From Deferribacteres bacterium (GTDB taxonomy: Bacteria > Nitrospirota > Thermodesulfovibrionia > UBA6902), in assembly GCA_030598625.1 (NCBI GenBank), contig JAUVPO010000020.1, forward strand, positions 1 to 14,201: a stretch of DNA of 14,201 bases, read 5' to 3'. A program made the translations under genes and the position numbers. Under the pieces are notes generated by a model. That model saw only the letters and a program-made list of their open reading frames with translations. It had not been told where the DNA came from and did not search any database. Shown here piece after piece: positions 1 to 6,877 of the stretch; the first letter of the stretch is position 1, and each line of letters starts with the position of its first letter.

Positions 1-45
1 AAATAAAATCGACTAAATGGAAACGTAAGGTTTTTAGGAGGTGAT

Positions 46-561
46 ATGAAGAGACTTTGGGCGCCATGGCGGATGGAATATATCCTCGATGAAAATAAGC
101 ATATAAGCTGTTTATTCTGTGATATATCGAAAAAAGGAGGCGATAAAAAAAACAGGACCGTAGACAGGAGGAATTTAATATTGTATAGAGGAAATCATTG
201 TTTTGTCATAATGAACCGCTATCCGTACAATAGCGGCCACCTTATGGTTGTGCCGTACTTTCATACACCTACTTTTGAAGGTTTGTCTGATGATATGCTT
301 TTTGACCTTATAAGCATGGTGAAAAAATCCGTAGAAATTTTAAAAAAGGCGTTAAACCCGGATGGATTTAATATGGGACTGAATTTCGGCAAGGTTGCAG
401 GCGCGGGTATGGAGTCTCACATGCATTTACATGTTGTTCCCCGTTGGACAGGCGACACTGACAGTATGCCGATTATTGCCGAAACAAGGGTTATGCCGGA
501 GCATTTAAGGAAGACCTATGATAAGCTTAGTGGTTATTTTATGAAATTAAAACCTGTGTAA
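46..561 (+). CDS. HIT-family protein, AP4A phosphorylase/hydrolase type
   Basis: A 171-residue cytoplasmic protein of the histidine triad superfamily, which cleaves or phosphorolyses nucleoside phosphates such as diadenosine tetraphosphate. Visible motifs are the N-terminal signature RLWAPWRMEYI (residues 3-13), a CxxC pair at C22/C25 that is probably zinc-binding, the core YPYNSGHLMVVP (59-70), and the triad H125-x-H127-x-H129 in SHMHLHVVPRW. The middle histidine is the expected nucleophile. The N-terminal WxPWRMxY plus CxxC resembles the AP4A phosphorylase-like branch (M. tuberculosis Rv2613c type) more than plain HinT; this is from memory. The ATG is fixed by a very strong Shine-Dalgarno, AGGAGGTGA at 36-44. 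rpoD follows 108 bases downstream on the same strand. Substrate is not determined by sequence alone. Confidence 0.93.
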   Translation: MKRLWAPWRMEYILDENKHISCLFCDISKKGGDKKNRTVDRRNLILYRGNHCFVIMNRYPYNSGHLMVVPYFHTPTFEGLSDDMLFDLISMVKKSVEILKKALNPDGFNMGLNFGKVAGAGMESHMHLHVVPRWTGDTDSMPIIAETRVMPEHLRKTYDKLSGYFMKLKPV

Positions 562-617
562 CCTGTTGATTTCAATATAATTTAATAAATTCTTAATGTT
601 TGGTGATACGGTGGAAT

Positions 618-646
618 TTCATAAAAATATATGTTAGACTTATAAG
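618..646 (+). promoter_or_regulatory. Candidate sigma-70 promoter of rpoD
   Basis: TTCATA (618-623), a 17-base spacer and TATAAG (641-646) lie 23 bases before the rpoD start. The -10 box differs from consensus at one position and the -35 at two. It sits in the 108-base gap after the HIT gene, so rpoD may have its own transcript as well as read-through. This is a pattern match only. Confidence 0.35.
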
Positions 647-669
647 TTAAGTGTCAACTGGGAGAATAT

Positions 670-2100
670 ATGAAAGAAAAAGATGTATTTGATGAACTGA
701 TCGAGGTTGGTAAAAAGCGGGGTGTTCTTACTTATGACGAGATAAATGAAGCGCTTCCTTCCGAGTTTTTTACCCCTGACGAGATAGAGGATCTTATGGA
801 CCTTCTGAGCGACATGGGTGTTCGCATTGTTGATGCAGAAGATACCCTCCCTTTAGAAGAAGTGGAAACTCCCCAGGAATATGAAAAAACGGAAGACCTT
901 GTTCAGGCATATTTTCATTCGATGGGAGACATTTCCATCCTTACCAAACATGAGGAAGTAGAGCTTGCCAAGAAATTGGAAGAGGGGAAAGAAATAATTG
1001 CAGAAATCATCCGGCCTCTTAAATTAACCAGGAAAATTGAAAGTGATTTTCTCGATGATGAAGAGATGGTTGAAATGGAAGAGGATGAAAGAATGGTGCA
1101 GATAATAGATTATGCTTTGTTCAGGATGGAGATGATGCTGGAAGAGATAACTATCGTAAATGAAAGACTGTCCCAGTACGGCTCTCTCAAGTTGCTCAGG
1201 AACCTTATAAAAAACGAAAAAGGGAAAAAGAGGGTCAGAAATATAGTATTGGCAGAGATGGAAGAAGTCGCTAACCGGGCACATAGAACTTTTAAAAAAA
1301 TCGAGGGAGAAGTCGGGATAAAAGTGGAATTTTTGCTGGTTTTGTGGGAAAGAATCCGAAGGGTCCAGGCTTTTGTGCTCGAGGCAAAAAATGAATTGAT
1401 TACCCGCAATCTTAGACTGGTGGTTAATATTGCCAAAAATTACGTAGGGAGAGGTCTTCCCCTCCTTGATCTTATTCAGGAAGGCAATATTGGTCTTATG
1501 AAGGCTGTGGATAAGTTCAAGCATGAGAAGGGCTTTAAATTCAGCACCTATGCCACGTGGTGGATAAGGCAGGCGATAACCAGGGCGCTTATTGATCAGA
1601 CCAAGACAATCCGGGTGCCTGTTCACATGATGGAGTTTTATAATAGAGTTACAAAGGCATCAAGGGAGTTGACGCAGGAGCTTGGACGGGAACCTACTGA
1701 TGATGAGATAGCAAAAAGACTTTCAGTTCCGACAAGAAAGGTTGAGGAAGTATTCAGGGCGATTCAGGACCCGATTGCATTACAAACGCCGGTCGGTGAT
1801 GAAGACACGGAACTGGAAGATTTTATCGGCGACAAAAACAGCCCGTCGCCTTATTCGGACGCTGAAAATAAAGAGATATCCGGATATATCAAAAAAGTGC
1901 TTGGCACATTGACCCCGAAAGAAGAAAAGGTCATAAGGATGAGGTTCGGCATAGGGGCTGATAGAGACCATACACTTGAAGAAGTGGGCAGGCATCTTAC
2001 GATAACAAGAGAGAGAGTAAGGCAGATTGAAGCCAAGGCATTGAGGAAACTCAAACATCCAAGCAGGCTAAAGGCCCTGAAAGCATTAGTAACTACTTAG
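670..2100 (+). CDS. rpoD: RNA polymerase primary sigma factor (sigma-70, RpoD)
   Basis: 476 residues with the full primary-sigma architecture. Region 1.1-like helices span residues 3-55. Region 1.2 (about 74-110) contains DLVQAYFHSMG. An acidic and basic non-conserved insert lies at about 120-235. Region 2 (about 238-320) has NLRLVVNIAKNYVGRG, LLDLIQEGNIGLMKAVDKF and FSTYATWWIRQAITRA, the core-binding and -10 recognition helices. Region 3 is about 321-395. Region 4 (about 412-466) ends in TITRERVRQIEAKALRKLKH, the -35 recognition helix-turn-helix. It is shorter than E. coli RpoD (613 residues), mostly because the non-conserved insert is small. Presence of region 1.1 and the exact RQIEAKALRKL motif argue for the housekeeping factor rather than RpoS. 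The start is supported by GGGAGA at 660-665. It converges on the LysM gene, with only 56 bases between the stop codons. Confidence 0.97.
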   Translation: MKEKDVFDELIEVGKKRGVLTYDEINEALPSEFFTPDEIEDLMDLLSDMGVRIVDAEDTLPLEEVETPQEYEKTEDLVQAYFHSMGDISILTKHEEVELAKKLEEGKEIIAEIIRPLKLTRKIESDFLDDEEMVEMEEDERMVQIIDYALFRMEMMLEEITIVNERLSQYGSLKLLRNLIKNEKGKKRVRNIVLAEMEEVANRAHRTFKKIEGEVGIKVEFLLVLWERIRRVQAFVLEAKNELITRNLRLVVNIAKNYVGRGLPLLDLIQEGNIGLMKAVDKFKHEKGFKFSTYATWWIRQAITRALIDQTKTIRVPVHMMEFYNRVTKASRELTQELGREPTDDEIAKRLSVPTRKVEEVFRAIQDPIALQTPVGDEDTELEDFIGDKNSPSPYSDAENKEISGYIKKVLGTLTPKEEKVIRMRFGIGADRDHTLEEVGRHLTITRERVRQIEAKALRKLKHPSRLKALKALVTT

Positions 2101-2156
2101 AAAGAATTTTTTGATAAAAAAGGGACTGCCGCGTCTCAGGTTTCTGATATTTGATT

Positions 2157-3224
2157 TTATAAGTTTCCCCATTGCAATCCTATTGTTATTTCCTGCGAGC
2201 TTCTTACAATGACCGCCCCTGATGTAGTTTCCTGAAGTGAAATTACCTGTATCTCGCCGATAGGTCTTTTTACGGGAAAGTCAACAAAGACCGAAAAGAC
2301 GTCTCCTGTTTTAAGTCCGTCATTTATTCCTTTATCAAGAAAGATAATACCCCCTTCTTCCGACATGTAGACATTCATATGTGACTCTACAATATAACCC
2401 TGTATATCAGGTCGTCTGCTCACATCAGGACTGTAAGGCGGTTTTGTCCCCTGGTAAGGCAGTAATTCATCGCCTATCTCGACATCTTCATAGGATTCGA
2501 TTACCGTTGCCTTTGGTGTATTGTCATCTTTTCCGGTTATCTCTACAATGCCCGTAACTCTAATTTGATTCCCCAGTTTTTTCCCTGTTACCGGATGCCT
2601 TACTACTTTTATATGCCGTATCGCAAAAAATTTACCTTCAGACCCGTCGTTTTCATCATTAACGGATGTATTCGCAGATTTACGGGGCGAGTCTGAAAAA
2701 GACAAAGCGGTTGCCAGGTAAGTTTCGTCGTCCTTGCCGACTACATGACGTGTTGTAGGCGTATGTATTATTTCCCCGATGACCGGTATATCGTTAGATA
2801 TCCAGCCGCTCGATATAAAAAGTCTTCTGTCAACAATGTATTCTTGAGGCGTTTGTTCAGGCATGACGAAAACAGGTATGTCTTCAGGCTGTTCTGGTTC
2901 CGGTTTTGATACGTCCGGCATTTTTTTCGGGGCAGGCCGCATGCGCATTAGTTCTTCCATGGAAGGGATTCTTATTTTTCTGCCGGGATATATAAGGTCG
3001 GGATTTTCGATCTCGGGGTTTACATTCCATATCCTTGGCCAAAGAAAATTATCTTCCAGTTCATTGTCGGAGATGTCCCACAGTGTATCCCCCTTTTCTA
3101 TAATATATTCCTTTGACCCGTCATCCTGTGAATCTATCTCGAGAGAATAGGCGTTTTTCGCGTGGTTTGCAGACACAGTAATCAATGCCGAAAAAACAAT
3201 AGATAACACAACTTTTTTTATCAT
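2157..3224 (-). CDS. Exported LysM peptidoglycan-binding protein
   Basis: 355 residues. The N-terminus has a lysine pair and a hydrophobic stretch (MIKKVVLSIVFSALITVSA), consistent with a Sec signal peptide. One LysM domain follows at about 39-88, with EYIIEKGDTLWDIS at its start and DLIYPGRKIRIPS at its end, and should bind peptidoglycan glycans in the periplasm. A proline-rich linker (about 95-130) leads to a C-terminal region of about 220 residues with no catalytic motif I can recognise. It contains repeated turns of the type IGDELLPY and LKTGDVFSVF, as in LysM proteins of Geobacter-like bacteria (recalled, not searched). The likely role is cell-envelope organisation. The start is supported by AGAGGA six bases before the ATG. 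It lies 121 bases downstream of argJ on the same strand but has its own promoter-like sequence. Confidence 0.88.
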   Translation of the reverse strand: MIKKVVLSIVFSALITVSANHAKNAYSLEIDSQDDGSKEYIIEKGDTLWDISDNELEDNFLWPRIWNVNPEIENPDLIYPGRKIRIPSMEELMRMRPAPKKMPDVSKPEPEQPEDIPVFVMPEQTPQEYIVDRRLFISSGWISNDIPVIGEIIHTPTTRHVVGKDDETYLATALSFSDSPRKSANTSVNDENDGSEGKFFAIRHIKVVRHPVTGKKLGNQIRVTGIVEITGKDDNTPKATVIESYEDVEIGDELLPYQGTKPPYSPDVSRRPDIQGYIVESHMNVYMSEEGGIIFLDKGINDGLKTGDVFSVFVDFPVKRPIGEIQVISLQETTSGAVIVRSSQEITIGLQWGNL

Positions 3225-3283
3225 TTCAATTCCTCTGCGTTCATTAAAATTCAGTGACGAATTCCCAACACTCCATTTAACTT

Positions 3284-3312
3284 AAAATATATAAATTATG
3301 GTCCTGTGTCAA
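3284..3312 (-). promoter_or_regulatory. Promoter of the LysM gene
   Basis: On the minus strand a consensus -35 TTGACA (3312-3307) is followed after 17 bases by TATTTT (3289-3284), or after 15 bases by TATATT. It lies in the argJ-LysM gap, about 60 bases before the LysM start, so the LysM gene can be expressed independently of the arginine genes. The perfect -35 makes this one of the better promoter matches in the window. Confidence 0.55.
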
Positions 3313-3345
3313 GTTGTCGGAGTATCCGGCCAAGAGATATCAGCC

Positions 3346-4548
3346 TTATGTTCCATAATGCGCATTAATCTTTATATACTCTTCCGTTAGATCGCATGTA
3401 AGCGATCCAGCACTCTTATTGCCCGTCCCCAGATTAACAGTTATAATTGTTTTTTTATTTGAAAGAGTATTTCTGACTGACTTGTCTTTGCCTGTTCCGA
3501 CGCCTTTGCTTACCAATTTGATTTTATTGAAATAAATGTCGAGCTTTTGCTCATTCACTTCTATCCCTGAATAGCCGATTGCCGCCATGATCCTGCCCCA
3601 GTTCGGGTCGTTCCCATAAATTGCGGTCTTTACGAGCATGGAATTTGATATTGCTTTCGCAACTTTTTCCGCGTCTGACTCGGTCCCGGCCCCTTTGACG
3701 ACAATCTGGATAATTTTCGTTGCGCCCTCGCCGTCTTCGGCAATCATCTCCGAGAGGGTATAAGTTACATCACTTAATGCATTTTCAAACTTTTCATAAT
3801 AGGGGGAGTTTTTTGTTATCGGACTGTTCTCCAGTAAACCGTTTGCCATAATCATAACGGTATCATTGGTGCTCATGTCATTATCAATGGCCAATCTGTT
3901 AAATGATTTATTAACGGCTTTTCTGAGGGCTGAATCAAGGGCTTTTTTATTTGTCGAGATGTCGGTAACCAGAAAGCACAGCATTGTCGCCATGTTGGGA
4001 CATATCATTCCCGCCCCTTTTGCAATGCCCGCTATTATTCCCGTTTTGCTCCCGATTTTTATTTTTTTTGACACGGTTTTTGTGAAAGTATCCGTAGTCA
4101 ATATTGCGGAGGCGGCCTGCGTTAGAGATGTAGGCGACAACGCTCCAATTAATCCGGGTAATGCATTTCTTATTTTTTCAACGGGAAGGGGTTTGCCGAT
4201 AATGCCAGTGGATGAAACGTAAACGAGTTCGGGGGAAATACCGAGCGCTTTTGCGGTCCTTGTTTTCATTTCTTTTGCATCGGCGGTCCCCTGCCTTCCT
4301 GTGCATGCATTTGCGTTGCCGCTGTTAATAATAATGGCCTGGCCCTTTTGTGAGGCAATGCCTTCAACGGCAAGTTTAACCGGAGCCGCCTTGATCCTGT
4401 TGGTTGTAAAAAGGCCTGCGGTTACCGCAGGCCTTTCCGAATAAATTAACGCCAGATCTTTACCACCTGTTTTTTTTATTCCGGCGGATATTCCCGCAAA
4501 CTTAAACCCTTGCACCATGATTGTCTGTTTGCCGGAAGTTTTTATCAT
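3346..4548 (-). CDS. argJ: Glutamate N-acetyltransferase / amino-acid acetyltransferase (ArgJ)
   Basis: 400 residues, the usual ArgJ length. It transfers acetyl from N-acetylornithine to glutamate, recycling acetyl in cytoplasmic arginine synthesis; some members also use acetyl-CoA. The precursor cleaves itself at the motif KGAGMICPNMATML (177-190). The predicted break is A187/T188, with T188 becoming the N-terminal nucleophile of the beta chain. Other family motifs are INSGNANACTG (74-84), STNDT (226-230), EDGEGATK (271-278), YGNDPNWGRI (311-320) and the C-terminal CDLTEEYIKINAHYGT. The start codon overlaps the argC stop as TGATG. The bases before it are pyrimidine-rich with no Shine-Dalgarno, so translation probably depends on re-initiation after argC. 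A perfect hairpin with a T-run lies in the first third of the gene and is listed separately. Confidence 0.97.
   Translation of the reverse strand: MIKTSGKQTIMVQGFKFAGISAGIKKTGGKDLALIYSERPAVTAGLFTTNRIKAAPVKLAVEGIASQKGQAIIINSGNANACTGRQGTADAKEMKTRTAKALGISPELVYVSSTGIIGKPLPVEKIRNALPGLIGALSPTSLTQAASAILTTDTFTKTVSKKIKIGSKTGIIAGIAKGAGMICPNMATMLCFLVTDISTNKKALDSALRKAVNKSFNRLAIDNDMSTNDTVMIMANGLLENSPITKNSPYYEKFENALSDVTYTLSEMIAEDGEGATKIIQIVVKGAGTESDAEKVAKAISNSMLVKTAIYGNDPNWGRIMAAIGYSGIEVNEQKLDIYFNKIKLVSKGVGTGKDKSVRNTLSNKKTIITVNLGTGNKSAGSLTCDLTEEYIKINAHYGT
4410..4436 (-). terminator. Terminator-like perfect hairpin inside argJ
   Basis: In the argJ sense strand, AAAGGCCTGCGG (4436-4425) is followed by a 3-base loop (TAA) and the exact complement CCGCAGGCCTTT (4421-4410), then two more T before an A, giving five T in a row (4412-4408). 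A GC-rich 12-bp stem ending in a T-run is the form of a Rho-independent terminator. It lies about 110-140 bases into argJ and encodes the conserved segment RPAVTAGLF, so part of the symmetry may come from the protein. If functional, it would stop transcription when argJ is not being translated. Confidence 0.4.
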
Positions 4549-5594
4549 CAGGGAGAAGGGGAGGATGCCATGAGCCCGGTTGCTTCATCAAAAGCATACA
4601 TGATATTCATGTTCTGCACCGCCGACCCCGAGGCCCCCTTTAAGAGGTTATCAATTGCGCTTACTATTATGAGAGTGTGTTCTTTCCCGGAACGGGTATC
4701 AAGAAAAACCGATATGTCGCAGAAGTTACTTCCCTTAACGGCTTTTGTTGCGGGATAAGCCCCGTTTTTCAGCACCCTTACAAATTGTTCATTGCGATAA
4801 AAGTCCTGATATAGCTTCCGGATATTTGAGAGTTTTATTCCCCTGTTCAATTTAACATAAATAGTGCTGAGAATTCCCCTGTCCATCGGCATAAGATGGG
4901 GTGTGAAGATTATTTTGATTTTCTTTTTTGAAATGGAACTCAGTTCCTGCTCAATCTCGGGTGTATGACGGTGGACCGTAATGGCATATGCTTTGACGGA
5001 CTCGTTTACTTCACAGAACATAAAGGGCTGGGCCGGATTTCTTCCCGCCCCGGATGTCCCGGACTTTGAGTCGGCAATAATCGAGTCTTTGTTTATAAAG
5101 CTTTCCCCTATAACCGGCGCAAGGCCCAGTAGAACGCTTACAGGATAACATCCCGGATTGGCGACTATGGATGCGTTTTTTATCTTTTCCCTGTAAATTT
5201 CCGGCAGTCCATAAACAGCTTTTTTCAGCAACGGCGGAAACAGGTGAGGAGTGTTGTACCACTGATTGTATGTTTGCGCATTTTTTATCCTGTAGTCCGC
5301 TGACAGGTCGATAACTTTTTTCCCCGCCTTATGAAGGAATGCTACTGTTTCCTGGGAAGTCTTATGAGGAAGGCAGAGAAAAAAAAGGTCGGCTTTTTTT
5401 GTCAGGGTTTCTAAATTTAATGACTCGAATTTTAATGCCGTATTTCTAAAATTAAGAAAAGTATCGGCGATTGACAATCCGGACGAGCGTTCAGATGTTA
5501 CAGCGGCTACTCTTACATATGGATGAGACAGAAGCAACCTTACAAGTTCGCAACCTGTATATCCGCTTCCGCCTAATACGGCAACATTCAGCAT
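4548..5594 (-). CDS. argC: N-acetyl-gamma-glutamyl-phosphate reductase (ArgC)
   Basis: 348 residues, standard for ArgC. It reduces N-acetylglutamyl phosphate to the semialdehyde with NADPH, in the cytoplasmic arginine pathway. The N-terminal nucleotide-binding fold carries VLGGSGYTGCELVRLL (6-21). The catalytic cysteine is C149 in VANPGCYPV, and the catalytic histidine region is TVHRHTPEI (207-215). SGTSGAGR (178-185) and NLLKGASGSAVQNMN (316-330) are further family signatures. The stop codon overlaps the argJ start (TGATG). It lies 101 bases after rpsI on the same strand. The only local promoter hint is a TATAAT-like box very close to the ATG, with a poor -35, and no clear Shine-Dalgarno is visible. 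Transcription from the rplM promoter is therefore the likelier source. Confidence 0.97.
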   Translation of the reverse strand: MLNVAVLGGSGYTGCELVRLLLSHPYVRVAAVTSERSSGLSIADTFLNFRNTALKFESLNLETLTKKADLFFLCLPHKTSQETVAFLHKAGKKVIDLSADYRIKNAQTYNQWYNTPHLFPPLLKKAVYGLPEIYREKIKNASIVANPGCYPVSVLLGLAPVIGESFINKDSIIADSKSGTSGAGRNPAQPFMFCEVNESVKAYAITVHRHTPEIEQELSSISKKKIKIIFTPHLMPMDRGILSTIYVKLNRGIKLSNIRKLYQDFYRNEQFVRVLKNGAYPATKAVKGSNFCDISVFLDTRSGKEHTLIIVSAIDNLLKGASGSAVQNMNIMYAFDEATGLMASSPSP

Positions 5595-5695
5595 AATTGA
5601 TTATACATAAGATGAATATCAAATTAAATAAAAAGGATTCAAGATGTCGAGAAGTCAGGGATTCGGGTATTTGATATTTCAGACCGACCTGAGAA

Positions 5696-6088
5696 TTATC
5701 TCTTTGAGAACTGGAAGCGTTTCCTTGCGCCTTTTTGTCCGTATTTTTTCCGCTCCACAACTCTCGGGTCTCTTGTTAACAAACCTTCTTTTTTAAGCAT
5801 TCCCCTGAAATCTGAATTTACTGATACTAACGCCTTTGATATGCCGTGTCTTATTGCCGAGGCCTGTCCGCTGTAACCCCCGCCTTTGACCTTGATAGTG
5901 ATATCGTACTTGCCGCCAACTGCCACAAGGTTCAGGGGCTGCTGTATGATCATTTTCATGGTCTCATAGGGGAAATACCGGCTAAGAGGTTTATTATTGA
6001 TGGTAATATCCCCCTTCCCCTGCTTCATGAAGACCTGGGCAATGGATGATTTTCTTTTACCGGTTGCATTGTATTGAATTTCCGCCAT
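5696..6088 (-). CDS. rpsI: 30S ribosomal protein S9
   Basis: 130 residues, the normal bacterial S9 length. The N-terminal YNATGKRKSSIAQVFMKQGKG, the central GGGYSGQASAIRHGISKAL (69-87) and the basic C-terminus KKYGQKGARKRFQFSKR are diagnostic. The C-terminal tail ends in SKR and reaches the P-site tRNA in the small subunit. The start is supported by AAGGAGC about ten bases upstream. It is 14 bases downstream of rplM, the universal L13-S9 pair, and precedes argC. Confidence 0.98.
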   Translation of the reverse strand: MAEIQYNATGKRKSSIAQVFMKQGKGDITINNKPLSRYFPYETMKMIIQQPLNLVAVGGKYDITIKVKGGGYSGQASAIRHGISKALVSVNSDFRGMLKKEGLLTRDPRVVERKKYGQKGARKRFQFSKR

Positions 6089-6102
6089 ATTATAATAGCT
6101 CC

Positions 6103-6540
6103 TTATCGTATAGTTATATTAAGCACTTCGGGATTCTGGGCTTTATGGGGATGCTCCGATCCTCTGTAGATTTTTAATTTGCTTAATTGTTGTCTGCCAA
6201 GTTTGTTTTTCGGGACCATACCACGGACTGCCGACATCAAGACCCGTTCGGGAGATGTATTCATAATGTCTCTGGCAATTTCCTGCTTGATGCCTCCCGG
6301 ATAGCCTGAGTGATGGTAATATGTCTTTTTTAAGAGCTTGTTGCCCGTAAAACGCACTTTATCAGCGTTTATGACTATTACAAAATCACCGGTATCCGTG
6401 TGTGGGGTATATATAGGTTTATTTTTCCCTCTCAGTATCATTGCAATCCTTGATGCGAGCCTTCCTACAACCATACCGTCGGCATTTATAACATGCCATT
6501 TCTTCTCGACATCTGTTTTTTTAGCGAATGCGGTTTTCAT
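6103..6540 (-). CDS. rplM: 50S ribosomal protein L13
   Basis: 145 residues when started at the ATG at 6540-6538 (MKTAFAKK), which matches the family N-terminus (MKTF.AK). An upstream in-frame ATG at 6555 would add MQRGN, but those five codons contain the Shine-Dalgarno itself, so I reject it. Signatures are KWHVINADGMVVGRLAS, GKNKPIYTPHTDTGDFVIVI, the YYHHSGYPGGIK segment and the C-terminal KIYRGSEHPHKAQNPEVL. L13 is an early-assembly protein of the large subunit and binds 23S rRNA. The leader is about 55-60 bases from the predicted promoter. In E. coli L13 represses its own rplM-rpsI operon through the leader; no such structure is evident here. Confidence 0.98.
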   Translation of the reverse strand: MKTAFAKKTDVEKKWHVINADGMVVGRLASRIAMILRGKNKPIYTPHTDTGDFVIVINADKVRFTGNKLLKKTYYHHSGYPGGIKQEIARDIMNTSPERVLMSAVRGMVPKNKLGRQQLSKLKIYRGSEHPHKAQNPEVLNITIR

Positions 6541-6544
6541 GTTT

Positions 6545-6550
6545 CCTCTC
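6545..6550 (-). promoter_or_regulatory. Shine-Dalgarno that fixes the rplM start
   Basis: GAGAGG followed by AAAC and the ATG at 6540. It overlaps the codons of the possible upstream start at 6555, so initiation should use 6540. The resulting N-terminus agrees with other L13 proteins. Confidence 0.75.
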
Positions 6551-6599
6551 TGCAAACAATATTTTATATGTTTAATCCAAATTCGGCTCTGAACATAAC

Positions 6600-6629
6600 A
6601 TGATAATTTAAAATGCTTTTATTTGTCAA
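6600..6629 (-). promoter_or_regulatory. Promoter of the rplM-rpsI(-argCJ) operon
   Basis: On the minus strand there is a perfect -35 TTGACA (6629-6624), an 18-base spacer and TATCAT (6605-6600), one mismatch from TATAAT. It is placed between the small CxxC gene and rplM and gives a leader of about 55-60 bases. A strong match suits a ribosomal-protein operon. Confidence 0.6.
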
Positions 6630-6691
6630 TACTCCCTGAAAAAAAGGTTATAAAAAATGGAGTTAGCTATTGAACAACGGCCATAAGCAAT

Positions 6692-6877
6692 TTATACTCT
6701 GTTACATGATCGGTGTGACAGCCGTTCCCATGCGCCCGCGTCCAGTTCATTTATATACTCTTCTATTGAATAATCTTGACTGCATTCCATGCAGCGCAAC
6801 TGAACGCTCTTTCATCCGATTTTCAAATTTAGCTTCCCGTTGCATGCCTTACACCGTAAACCTGCTTTATGCGTCAT
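6692..6877 (-). CDS. Small dual-CxxC protein with in-frame UGA (probable selenoprotein)
   Basis: A 61-residue reading frame interrupted by one TGA (codon 22, 6814-6812) and closed by TAA at 6694-6692. Read through, it has one CxxC on each side of the UGA: LRCKACNGKL (C9, C12) and LRCMECSQDY (C29, C32). An acidic helix follows (IEEYINELDAGAWERL), then the tail HRSCNRV (C58). The two LRCxxC half-sites look like a zinc ribbon or redox site, and residue 22 would be selenocysteine. This matches my recollection of a database family called dual CXXC motif small (seleno)protein; members are short and end in a Cys-Asx-Arg tail. A hairpin with SECIS properties follows the UGA. GGGGGA nine bases before the ATG is a modest ribosome site. 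Function is unknown. Alternatives are a pseudogene with a nonsense change or a 21-residue peptide. Intact coding on both sides in one frame argues against decay. Confidence 0.72.
6780..6814 (-). promoter_or_regulatory. Candidate bacterial SECIS element (UGA plus downstream hairpin)
   Basis: The UGA (6814-6812) is followed by 17 bases and then a perfect stem-loop: CTGCAT (6794-6789), loop GGA (6788-6786), ATGCAG (6785-6780), with a possible extra G-U closing pair. Bacterial SECIS elements lie inside the coding region just after the UGA, with a short apical loop about 16-37 bases away that starts with one or two conserved G. Here the loop begins after 23 bases and starts GG. The hairpin should recruit SelB with charged tRNA-Sec. 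No pairing of the lower stem was established by eye. Confidence 0.6.

Noticed and set aside
214..236. Inverted repeat CCGCTAT...ATAGCGG in the HIT gene
   Set aside because: Seven-bp arms in a conserved coding segment (RYPYNSG) with no T-run. No reason to assign a function.
1024..1626. Long minus-strand ORF inside rpoD
   Set aside because: Antisense shadow. The plus strand encodes conserved sigma regions across this span.
2101..2156. Possible bidirectional terminator between rpoD and the LysM gene
   Set aside because: Only an A/T-only stem (TTTTTTGATAAAAAA) is visible, too weak to call.
6541..6555. Upstream ATG giving L13 five extra residues
   Set aside because: Those codons contain the Shine-Dalgarno GAGAGG used by the ATG at 6540, and other L13 proteins start at MKT.
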